Positions 5,330 to 11,538 of a stretch of 12,029 nucleotides of DNA are shown here, in pieces (the stretch's first letter is position 1; the number at the start of each line of letters is the position of its first letter). The notes beneath the pieces are model-generated. The model searched no databases and had not been told where the DNA came from. It worked only from the letters and a program-made list of their open reading frames with translations. The stretch comes from CAZBBB01 sp964490005 (GTDB taxonomy: Bacteria; Planctomycetota; B15-G4): the NCBI GenBank assembly GCA_964490005.1, contig CAZBBB010000098.1:1-12029 (forward strand), given 5' to 3'. The position numbers and the translations under genes are program-made.

Positions 5330-6372
5330 TCGGCGAGGTCGGACTCGGCCAGCGGCGTCCCCCGCGGCAGGGCGCGGCGGGCGCGGCGGCCCAGCACGCG
5401 CGGCCAGGCCGAGGGCGGCAGGCCCACGCAGGGGCGCAGCACGGCGAGGTTGCGCGCGTCGAGCGTCTCGCCCGCCGCAATGTCGCGCGCGACCCAGATC
5501 GAGCGACGGTACTTGAGCGAGGCGCGGTCGCCCTCGCTGGGGCCGAAGCGCGGCGTGCCGAGCGCGGCGTGCGCGGCGCGCGCCTCGCGCACGAGCAGCG
5601 CCAGTTCCGCGGGCTCCAGCGAGAAGGAGGCGTCGACGCCGCCTTCGGCGCGCGAGAGCGTCAGGTGCTTCTCGATCACGCAGGCGCCGAGCGCGACGGC
5701 GGCGAGCGGCACGGCCAGGCCCAGCGTGTGGTCCGAGAGGCCGACCTCGACGTCGAAGGCCTCGCGCAGCGCGCCGAGCGTCGCGAGATGGGCGTGCTCG
5801 GGGCGGGCCGGGTAGGCCGAGGTGCACTTGAGGATCACCAGCTCGGTCGTGCCCGCCGCGCGCAGCGTCGCGACGGCGGCGGCGAGTTCCTCGCGGCTGG
5901 CCATGCCGCTCGACATGATCACGGGCTTGCGCGTCGCCCCGATCGTGGCCAGCAGCGGCAGGTGCGTCACCTCGAAGGAGGCCACCTTGTGGCAGGGCAC
6001 TCCGAGCGTCTCGAGGAAGGCCACGGCGCCGTCGTCGAAGGGCGAGGAGAAGCCGACCAGACCGAGTCGCGCGCAGCGCTCGAAGATCGGCGCGTGCCAC
6101 TCCCAGGGCGTGGCGGCCTGCGCGTACAGCTCGTGCAGGGTGCGACCTTCCCAGGGCGAACCCGGCTCGCCGACGGTGAAGTCGGGGCTCGCCAGGTCGA
6201 GGGTCATCGTGTCGGCCGTGTAGGTCTGCAGCTTGACGGCGTCGGCGCCGGCGGCCGCGGCGGCCTCGACGAGCGCCAGCGCGCGCTCCAGCGAGCCGTC
6301 GTGGTTGCCCGACAGCTCGGCGATCACGAAGGGCGGATGTCGGCGACCGATCTCGCGCTGCCCCAGCCGCAT
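5326..6372 (-). CDS. pseI: Pseudaminic acid synthase (NeuB family)
   Basis: A 348-residue NeuB-family synthase, full length. It condenses phosphoenolpyruvate with a 2,4-diacetamido-2,4,6-trideoxyhexose to give a nonulosonic acid. The (beta/alpha)8 barrel carries IAELSGNHDGS (17-27), AVKLQTYTAD (45-54), SSPFDD (109-114), KCTSAYP (182-188), GLSDHTLG (211-218) and EKHLTLSRAEGGVD (234-247). H215 and H236 correspond to the metal ligands known in meningococcal NeuB. The C-terminal SAF/antifreeze-like domain is at about 288-348 (RRSIWVARDIAAGE). The SGNHDGS, QTYTADTMTL and TPWEWH segments are those I associate with PseI rather than NeuB or LegI, but a legionaminate synthase cannot be fully excluded. 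The ATG at 6372 is supported by GAGGA (6379-6383) six bases upstream. It is divergent from pseG and ends in the CTAG shared with the flavoprotein gene. Confidence 0.95.
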   Translation of the reverse strand: MRLGQREIGRRHPPFVIAELSGNHDGSLERALALVEAAAAAGADAVKLQTYTADTMTLDLASPDFTVGEPGSPWEGRTLHELYAQAATPWEWHAPIFERCARLGLVGFSSPFDDGAVAFLETLGVPCHKVASFEVTHLPLLATIGATRKPVIMSSGMASREELAAAVATLRAAGTTELVILKCTSAYPARPEHAHLATLGALREAFDVEVGLSDHTLGLAVPLAAVALGACVIEKHLTLSRAEGGVDASFSLEPAELALLVREARAAHAALGTPRFGPSEGDRASLKYRRSIWVARDIAAGETLDARNLAVLRPCVGLPPSAWPRVLGRRARRALPRGTPLAESDLAD

Positions 6373-6484
6373 GCCCTGTCCTCGAGAGTCGTTCGATGCG
6401 CGCGGCGCGATACTATCATCCGACGCGGCGCGCGCCGTGCGCGCCGCGCCCGCGACGACGGGTGCCGCCGACGGTCGGGGGGAC
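6373..6484. promoter_or_regulatory. Divergent pseI-pseG promoter region
   Basis: A 112-base gap between divergent pseI (minus) and pseG (plus). An AT-rich island GATACTATCATC (6409-6420) stands out in surrounding GC-rich DNA and can serve both ways: TATCAT (6414-6419, 5 of 6 matches) about 65 bases before pseG, and TAGTAT (complement of 6410-6415, 4 of 6) about 38 bases before pseI. Neither has a good -35 box. Ribosome binding sites are GAGGA (6379-6383, minus) and a G-run at 6477-6482 (plus). Antagonistic or balanced transcription of the two genes is possible (inference). Confidence 0.38.
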
Positions 6485-7483
6485 ATGACGGTCGACACGC
6501 TCATCCTGCGCTGCGACGCCGACGCGCGCGTCGGTCACGGGCACGTGGCGCGCTGCCGCGCGCTGGCGCGGGCGCTGCGCGCCTGGCGGCCGCTGTTCGC
6601 CGGCGCCTTCGACGCCCACGCGCGCGCCGCGCTCGCGGCCGACGGGCTCGACGTGCGGGAGACGCCGCCGATCGCCGCGGACGACTTCGCCTGGGCGGGC
6701 GCGCACGACGCCGCGCGTTGCGCGGTCCTGGTCGACTCGTACGCGTTCACCGCGGCGCAGGGCGCGCACCTGGGCGCCGCGGGCCTGCGCTGGGGCGCCT
6801 TCGACGACTACAACGCGCTCGACTTCTCCGGCGCACGCTTCGTGATCAACTTCCGCGTCGGGGCCGAGCGCTGGGCGCGCTACGCCGCGCGGGTCTGCCT
6901 GCTCGGCGCGGGCGTGATGCCGGTCTCGGCCGCGCTCGTGGCGCTGCGCGCGCGCCTCGCCGGCCGCCGGCCGCCGGCCGGCGGCGTGGTGCGCGTGCTG
7001 GCCGCGATCGGCGGCAGCGACCGGCACGGCGCGGGGCGCCAGCTCGCCGCCGACTTCGCCGGCCACGCCGACCTGCTGCTGACCCTCGTCGACGTCAACG
7101 ACGAGCTGCGCGGCGCCGCGCTGCCGGGCAACGTCCGCGCGGTGCCGCGCGTGCCCGACCTGGCCGCGCTGCTGGGCGACGCCGACGTGGTCGTCTCGGG
7201 CGGCGGCCGCACCAAGTACGAGGCCTGCTTCCTCGGCCTGCCGACGGTCGTGATCAACCAGACCGAGGGCGAGGCGCAGGACACGGCGCTGCTCGAGCAG
7301 GCCGGTCTGTGCCTGCGCGCGGCCGACGCCTGGAAGGGCTGCGCCGGCGTCGGCCCGCCGGCGGTGCGCGCGGCGTTCGCGCGCGGCGCGGCGCTGCGCG
7401 CGGCGTGCCTGTCGGCCTTTCCCGACGATCCGACCGCGCGCCTGGTCGAGGGGCTCGAGCGCGCGCTGCTCAGCCCCGCTTGA
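6485..7483 (+). CDS. pseG: PseG-type UDP-sugar hydrolase (GT-B fold)
   Basis: A 332-residue protein matching PseG, which removes UDP from UDP-2,4-diacetamido-2,4,6-trideoxy-beta-L-altropyranose to release the free sugar for PseI. The N-terminus LRCDADARVGHGHVARCRALA (8-28) matches the family signature 'R-x-D-x-x-x-x-x-G-x-GH-x-x-RC-x-x-LA'; H20 is the position of the essential His of the Campylobacter enzyme. VLVDSYAF (81-88) and the nucleotide-binding SGGGRTKYEACFLGLPTVV (238-256) are also present, as in MurG-like GT-B proteins. The start is ATG 6485, preceded by a G-run. The gene is on the strand opposite to the other pse genes, divergent from pseI, and its last 14 bases overlap the 3' end of the convergent methyltransferase gene. 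The sequence is full length, with no fused PseH domain. Confidence 0.9.
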   Translation: MTVDTLILRCDADARVGHGHVARCRALARALRAWRPLFAGAFDAHARAALAADGLDVRETPPIAADDFAWAGAHDAARCAVLVDSYAFTAAQGAHLGAAGLRWGAFDDYNALDFSGARFVINFRVGAERWARYAARVCLLGAGVMPVSAALVALRARLAGRRPPAGGVVRVLAAIGGSDRHGAGRQLAADFAGHADLLLTLVDVNDELRGAALPGNVRAVPRVPDLAALLGDADVVVSGGGRTKYEACFLGLPTVVINQTEGEAQDTALLEQAGLCLRAADAWKGCAGVGPPAVRAAFARGAALRAACLSAFPDDPTARLVEGLERALLSPA

Positions 7484-8312
7484 CGGCGCGCACGAGCAGG
7501 TTGGGGGCCCAGGCCGTGCCGAGGCGCGCGAGCAGTCGCGGTTCGAGCGCCAGCCACAGCGCGGCGGCGCCGGGCAGCGCGAGCAGCCGGTCGGCCCAGC
7601 GCAAGACGCGCCGGCGGCCGTCGAGGTCGAGCGACCAGCGTCGCGCGAGGGCCTCGTTGCCGTTCCAGAAGTCGTAGGGCAGCAGTTCGACCACCTCGAG
7701 GCCGAGCGGCGACAGCAGCCCGGGCAGCTCGTCGGCGCGCGCCCGGCTGACGTAGCTCGTCGGATCGAGCGCCGCGCCGGACGCGGTCGGCGCCTGCTCG
7801 GCGTTGGGCAGCTCGAAGAGCAGCGTGCCGCCGGTGCGCAGCACGCGCCCGTACTCGGCCACGATCGCGCGCCACTGCGGAAAGTGCTCGACGACCGTGA
7901 TCGAGCAGACCGTGTCGAAGCAGCCGTCGCGGAAGGGCAGACGCTCGATGTCGGCCTGCGCGACGCGCACCGCGGCGCCGGCCTCGGCCAGGGCCGCGCC
8001 GGCCTGCGCCAGCATCGCGGCCGAGATGTCGCTGCCGTGCACGGTGAGCCCGGCCGCCGCGAGCGGCGCGAGGTGGCGCCCCGCGCCGCAGCCGGCGTCG
8101 AGCACGCGCCCGGCCGCGTGGCGGCGCAGGAAGCGCCGCTCGAGCGCGTTCTTCACGCGCGCCACGCCCTTGCGGCCGCTCGTGCGGCGCACGTAGCCGC
8201 GCACGAAGTCGGGCTCGGTCCACGCGCCGCGCTTGAAGGCGCGCACGGAGGCCTCGTCGGCGGGCGGGCCCTCGGCGCGGGCGGGGGGCCGGGCGCCGCC
8301 GGGCGCGCTCAC
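7470..8312 (-). CDS. Class I SAM methyltransferase of the nonulosonate operon
   Basis: A 280-residue methyltransferase starting at GTG 8312, whose GTGA overlaps the pseC stop. Motif I is VLDAGCGAGRH (70-80), acidic strand-2 residue D95 (GSDIS), then DIERLPF (121-127) and the post-II ITVVEHFPQW (138-147), all typical of Methyltransf_11 enzymes such as UbiE/COQ5 relatives and sugar N- or O-methyltransferases. The first 60 residues contain a basic helix (RRTSGRKGVARVKNALERR), and residues 235-265 form a helical tail. The minus-strand frame is open far upstream, but that stretch lies out of frame over pseC and reads as Arg/Ala noise, so the short start is chosen. Its position, coupled to the end of a pse operon, suggests it methylates the nonulosonate, its precursor or the final glycan (inference). 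It ends inside pseG, tail-to-tail. Confidence 0.88.
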   Translation of the reverse strand: MSAPGGARPPARAEGPPADEASVRAFKRGAWTEPDFVRGYVRRTSGRKGVARVKNALERRFLRRHAAGRVLDAGCGAGRHLAPLAAAGLTVHGSDISAAMLAQAGAALAEAGAAVRVAQADIERLPFRDGCFDTVCSITVVEHFPQWRAIVAEYGRVLRTGGTLLFELPNAEQAPTASGAALDPTSYVSRARADELPGLLSPLGLEVVELLPYDFWNGNEALARRWSLDLDGRRRVLRWADRLLALPGAAALWLALEPRLLARLGTAWAPNLLVRAVKRG

Positions 8313-9457
8313 GGCGGGGCGTCCGCGAGCGCCGCGACGACGCGCGCGACGTCCTCGTCGGCCATCGCCGGGAACAGCGGCAGGCTGATGGTCTCGGCGT
8401 ACCAGCGCTCGGCGTGCGGGAACTGCCCCTCGCGCCAGCCGCGCGCGCGATACCAGGGCTGCACGTGCACCGGGATGTAGTGCACCTGCACGCCCAGGCC
8501 GCGCGCGCGCAGATGGTCGAAGACCGCGCGGCGGCGGCGCGCGGCGACGCGGACGGGAAACAGGTGCCACGAGGCGCGCGCACCGGGCAGCTCGGGCAGG
8601 CAGCTCACGTCGGGCAGCGCCGCGAGCGCCTCGCGGTAGCGCGCGACGAGGGCGCGGCGGCGCTCGACGAAGCCGTCGAGCCGGCGCAGCTGCGCGCGGC
8701 CGAGCGCGCAGGCCATGTCGGTGATGCGGTAGTTCAGGCCCAGCGCGTGCATCTCGTAGTACCACGGCCCCTCGTCGGGGCGCTGCAGCCGCGCGGGATC
8801 GCGCGTCAGGCCGTGATTGCGGAAGTCGAGCATCCGGCCGTAGTGGCCCTCGTCGTCGGTGAGCACCATGCCGCCCTCGCCGGTCGTGATGTGCTTGACC
8901 GGGTGGAAGGAGAGCACCGTCATGTCGGCCAGCGAGCCGACGGGGCGGTCGCGCCAGCGCGCGCCGAGCGAGTGGCAGGCGTCGGCGACGAGCGGCACGC
9001 CGGCCTCCCGCGCCAGCGCGCGCAAGGCGTCGTAGTCGGCGGGATGTCCGGCGTAGTCGACGGGCACGATCGCGGCCGTCGCCGGCCCGAGCGCGGCGCG
9101 CGCGGCCGCCGGGTCGAGCAGCGGCGGCCCCTGCGCGAGCACGTCGGCGAAGACCGCGCGCCCGCCGAGCGCATGCGCCGCGTTGGCCGTCGCGAGAAAG
9201 GTGATCGGCGCGGTGAGCACTTCGCGTCCCGGCCCGACGCCGGCCGCCGCGTAGGCGCAGTGCAGCGCCGCCGTGCCGCTCGAGACCGCGAGCGCGAAGC
9301 GCGCGCCGCAGGCCGCCGCCACCTCGCGCTCGAAGGCCGCGATCTCGGGGCCCTGCGTGAGCCAGTCCGAGCGCAGCACGCCCGCGACGGCGTCGATCTC
9401 GGCCTCGCCGACGAACTGGCGCCCGTAGGGCAGCGGCGGCGTGCCGGCCCCGGTCAC
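8309..9457 (-). CDS. pseC: PseC-type UDP-sugar 4-aminotransferase
   Basis: A 382-residue PLP enzyme of the DegT/DnrJ/EryC1/StrS family, normal length. It should transfer an amino group from glutamate to C4 of the UDP-4-keto-6-deoxy sugar made by PseB. Landmarks are LPYGRQFVGEAEIDAV near the start, SSGTAAL (59-65, phosphate-binding), PITFLATANA (84-93), VADACHSLGA (157-166, D159 at the PLP pyridine nitrogen), SFHPVKHITTGEGG (183-196, Schiff-base lysine K188) and LNYRITDM (241-248). HYIPVHVQPWYR (326-337) fits PseC and its close relatives. The start is GTG 9457, overlapping the TGA of the SDR gene as GTGA; the stop overlaps the next GTG in the same way. The PseC name rests on sequence pattern plus linkage to pseB, pseG and pseI; other sugar aminotransferases of this family look similar. 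Confidence 0.91.
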   Translation of the reverse strand: MTGAGTPPLPYGRQFVGEAEIDAVAGVLRSDWLTQGPEIAAFEREVAAACGARFALAVSSGTAALHCAYAAAGVGPGREVLTAPITFLATANAAHALGGRAVFADVLAQGPPLLDPAAARAALGPATAAIVPVDYAGHPADYDALRALAREAGVPLVADACHSLGARWRDRPVGSLADMTVLSFHPVKHITTGEGGMVLTDDEGHYGRMLDFRNHGLTRDPARLQRPDEGPWYYEMHALGLNYRITDMACALGRAQLRRLDGFVERRRALVARYREALAALPDVSCLPELPGARASWHLFPVRVAARRRRAVFDHLRARGLGVQVHYIPVHVQPWYRARGWREGQFPHAERWYAETISLPLFPAMADEDVARVVAALADAPP

Positions 9458-10413
9458 GACGACGCGGCCGAGCCGGCGAGCTTGGCGGAGACCCAGGCCT
9501 CGGTGCGGCGCACGCCCTCCTCGAGCGTGACGGCGGGCTTCCAGCCGAGCACGCGTTGCGCGAGAGCGGGGTCGGCGCGCAGCACGGCGATCTCCGCCTG
9601 CGGATGGATGTGCGTGACGTGCTCGATCGGCACGCGCCCGTTCGACACGACGCGCGCCAGCTCGTTGACGGCGATGTCGCGCCCCGTGCCGGCGTTGAAC
9701 AGGCCGCCCACCGCCGCCGGGTTGCTGCCGGCCTCGATCACGAAGCGCGCGCAGTCGTCCACGTAGAGCAAATCGCGCGTTTGCGTGCCGTCGCCGAAGA
9801 TGCGCAGCGGCTGCCCGGCCAGCGCGCGGTGCAGGAAGATCGAGACCACGCCGCCCTCGCCGTCCGAGCGCTGGAAGGGCCCGTAGGTGTTGAAGGGCCG
9901 GATGACGACGGTCTCCATGCCGTAGGCGTGGTGGTAGGACTGCACGAGCTGCTCGCCGGCGAGCTTGCTGGCCGCGTAGGGCGAGCGCGGCACGACCGGG
10001 TGGCGCTCGTCGATCGCGCGCCCGTCGGCGGCGCGGTCGTAGACCATGCAGGTGCTCATGAACACCAGCCTGGTGCCGGCCGCGCGGCAGGCCTCGAGCA
10101 CCTCGAAGGTGCCGACGACGTCGTTGTCGAAGGTCTCGCGCGGACGGTCGATCGAGTTCTGCACCACGATGCTCGCGCCCAGATGCCAGCAGACGTCGGT
10201 CGTGCCGTCGCCGAGCAGGCGCGCGAGCAGGCGCGCGTCGCCGTGGTCGCCCTCGACGAGGGTGAAGCGCGGGTGGCCGGCGAACTCCTCGACGTTGGCG
10301 GGCGTGCTGTTGGAGAAGTCGTCGAGCGCGACGACGCGGTCGCCGCGCGCGAGCAGCTGCGCGACGGTCGCGCGGCCGATGAAGCCGGCGCCGCCGGTGA
10401 CGAGCGCCTTCAC
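9454..10413 (-). CDS. Extended SDR sugar-nucleotide epimerase/dehydratase
   Basis: A 319-residue extended short-chain dehydrogenase/reductase. The NAD site is TGGAGFIG (6-13) with D31 (ALDDFSN) suggesting NAD rather than NADP. The catalytic centre is S120-T121 with Y146-AAS-K150 (RSPYAASKLAGEQ). The RmlB-type dehydratases have Thr-Asp-Glu after the strand; here it reads STCMVYD, so Asp and Glu are Cys122 and Met123, pointing to an epimerase or another reaction. RPFNTYGPFQRS (172-183) and GDGTQTRDLLYVDD (207-220) are substrate-side motifs common to this family. The substrate is unknown. It is an extra step relative to the published UDP-GlcNAc to pseudaminate route, yet lies exactly between pseB and pseC. 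GTG 10413 overlaps the pseB TGA as GTGA, with GGAGA (10420-10424) six bases upstream. Confidence 0.88.
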   Translation of the reverse strand: MKALVTGGAGFIGRATVAQLLARGDRVVALDDFSNSTPANVEEFAGHPRFTLVEGDHGDARLLARLLGDGTTDVCWHLGASIVVQNSIDRPRETFDNDVVGTFEVLEACRAAGTRLVFMSTCMVYDRAADGRAIDERHPVVPRSPYAASKLAGEQLVQSYHHAYGMETVVIRPFNTYGPFQRSDGEGGVVSIFLHRALAGQPLRIFGDGTQTRDLLYVDDCARFVIEAGSNPAAVGGLFNAGTGRDIAVNELARVVSNGRVPIEHVTHIHPQAEIAVLRADPALAQRVLGWKPAVTLEEGVRRTEAWVSAKLAGSAASS

Positions 10414-11417
10414 GCGAGTTCTCCGGGCACGTGCTGCCGCAGCCAGTGCCGGATGGCGCCCACGTCGAGCCGCTCGGCGCTGCGGCTGCACCACTCGCCG
10501 CGCGACGCCGGGCGCTGGCCGGCGTAGGAACGCGCGGCGCCGCGCGCGGCCGTGGCCGGCGGGATGACGAGCAGTTCGCCGCACTGCAGCGCGCGCGCGG
10601 CCTCGGTCTCGGTCATGAGTTCCTCGTGCATCTTCTCGCCGGGCTGCGGGCCGATCTCCTCGAGCGCGGCGCCGGGCGCGCCCAGTTCGGCGAGCTGCGC
10701 CTCGATCAGGTCGCCGAGGCGCATCACGGGCATCCTGGGCACGAGCACTTCGCCGCCCTGCGCGAGCCGCACGGCGTGCAGCACGGTCTCCACCGCCTGG
10801 CGCATCGACATGAAGAAGCGCGTCATGTCGGGGTGCGTGACCGTGACCGGCCGCCCCTCGGAGACCAGCCGCTTCACGAGCGGGATGAGCGAGCCGCGGC
10901 TGCCGGCCACGTTGCCGAAGCGCACGCTGGCGAAGACCGTCGCGCGCGGGCCCTTGTACTCGTGCGCCGCCGTCACCAGCCGCTCGGCCATGAGCTTGCT
11001 GGCGCCCATGGCGTTGGTCGGGTTGACGGCCTTGTCGCTCGAGCAGAACACCAGCGCCTGCACGCGCTCGGCGATGGCGGCGTCGATGACGTTCTGCGTG
11101 CCCATGACGTTGGTGCGCACGGCCTCGAAGGGGTTGTACTCGCAGGCCATCACGTGCTTGAGCGCCGCGGCGTGCAGGATGACGTCGATGCCCTCGACGG
11201 CGTGGCGCAGCCGCTCGGCGTCGCGGATGTCGCCCAGCAGGAAGCGCAGGTTCGTGCGGCCGCGCAGGCGGGCCTGCATCTCGTGCTGCTTGGACTCGTC
11301 GCGCGAGAAGACGCGCACGACGCGCGCGTCGCGCTCGAGCAGCGCATCGACGAGGGCCTGTCCGACCGAGCCCGTGCCGCCGACGACGAGCACGGCTTTC
11401 CCCGAGAAGGAGGTCAT
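10410..11417 (-). CDS. pseB: PseB-type UDP-GlcNAc 4,6-dehydratase
   Basis: A 335-residue soluble dehydratase of the Polysacc_synt_2 family, the first step of the pathway (UDP-GlcNAc to a 4-keto-6-deoxy sugar with C5 inversion). The NAD(P) site is GGTGSVG (13-19); FSRDESKQHEMQ (37-48) and ALKHVMACEYNPFEA (85-99) are typical of the short PseB/CapE/FnlA group, as are RFGNVAGSRGS (166-176) and HPDMTRFFM (195-203). The catalytic region is SSDKAVNPTNAMGASK (126-141): lysine K141 is kept but the SDR tyrosine is Met137, as in CapE and WbpM-type enzymes, whereas epsilonproteobacterial PseB has Tyr. The short length and lack of membrane helices argue against the WbpM/PglF type. ATG 11417 suits the family N-terminus although no ribosome binding site is evident. 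It is first of four coupled genes. Confidence 0.91.
   Translation of the reverse strand: MTSFSGKAVLVVGGTGSVGQALVDALLERDARVVRVFSRDESKQHEMQARLRGRTNLRFLLGDIRDAERLRHAVEGIDVILHAAALKHVMACEYNPFEAVRTNVMGTQNVIDAAIAERVQALVFCSSDKAVNPTNAMGASKLMAERLVTAAHEYKGPRATVFASVRFGNVAGSRGSLIPLVKRLVSEGRPVTVTHPDMTRFFMSMRQAVETVLHAVRLAQGGEVLVPRMPVMRLGDLIEAQLAELGAPGAALEEIGPQPGEKMHEELMTETEAARALQCGELLVIPPATAARGAARSYAGQRPASRGEWCSRSAERLDVGAIRHWLRQHVPGELA
10420..10424 (-). promoter_or_regulatory. Ribosome binding site within the end of pseB
   Basis: GGAGA on the minus strand, six bases before the GTG at 10413, inside the last codons of pseB. It supports the GTG start of the SDR gene and the GTGA overlap. Confidence 0.65.
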
Positions 11418-11492
11418 CACGTGCTTGGAGAGGTCCCGGAGGAACGTGCCGCCGCGCGGACGGCAGCCGCGGCCAGCGTGGTGAAGGGCGCG

Positions 11493-11522
11493 AAGATACG
11501 CCCGGCGACCGCCGTCGGGCAA
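11493..11522 (-). promoter_or_regulatory. Possible promoter and hairpin before pseB
   Basis: In the 121-base gap between the glycosyltransferase stop and the pseB start, minus strand: TTGCCC (complement of 11517-11522, 4 of 6 to TTGACA), an 18-base spacer, TATCTT (complement of 11493-11498, 4 of 6 to TATAAT). RNA would start near 11486, leaving a leader of about 70 bases. An 8-bp hairpin (11500-11507 with 11513-11520, one wobble) fills the spacer and could instead be a weak terminator of the glycosyltransferase gene. Only one reading may be right; alternatively pseB is simply read from upstream. Confidence 0.32.
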
Positions 11523-11538
11523 CCTCCGAGGGCGCGAC

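Noticed and set aside
2714..6100. A 1128-codon minus-strand open frame ending with the four-helix membrane protein
   Set aside because: Only the last 146 residues look like a protein and have a strong ribosome binding site (3162-3169). The upstream part is antisense or out of frame to pseI, the flavoprotein and the methyltransferase.
3256..7677. A continuous open frame of more than 4 kb on the plus strand
   Set aside because: It crosses the methyltransferase, flavoprotein, pseI and pseG genes in other frames or strands and translates to Arg/Ala/Gly-rich low-complexity protein. Stop codons are rare in such GC-rich DNA, so long false frames are expected.
8313..8765. N-terminal extension of the pseC-linked methyltransferase
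   Set aside because: The extension lies over pseC out of frame and is Arg/Ala/Pro-rich; GTG 8312 in a GTGA overlap gives a normal methyltransferase length.
8414..9766. Plus-strand 450-codon open frame opposite pseC
   Set aside because: It is the mirror of pseC and the SDR gene and has a composition (His, Arg, Ala, Val) typical of antisense frames in GC-rich genes; no domain is seen.
9454..10413. LegB/RmlB-type 4,6-dehydratase identity for the SDR
   Set aside because: The Asp-Glu pair of the Thr-Asp-Glu dehydratase motif is replaced by Cys-Met, so I left the function open.
11418..11522. Start of pseB at an ATG near 11522
   Set aside because: It would add 35 residues before the normal family N-terminus (MTSFSGKAVLVVGG) and cover the intergenic hairpin; the family usually begins at the nucleotide-binding strand.
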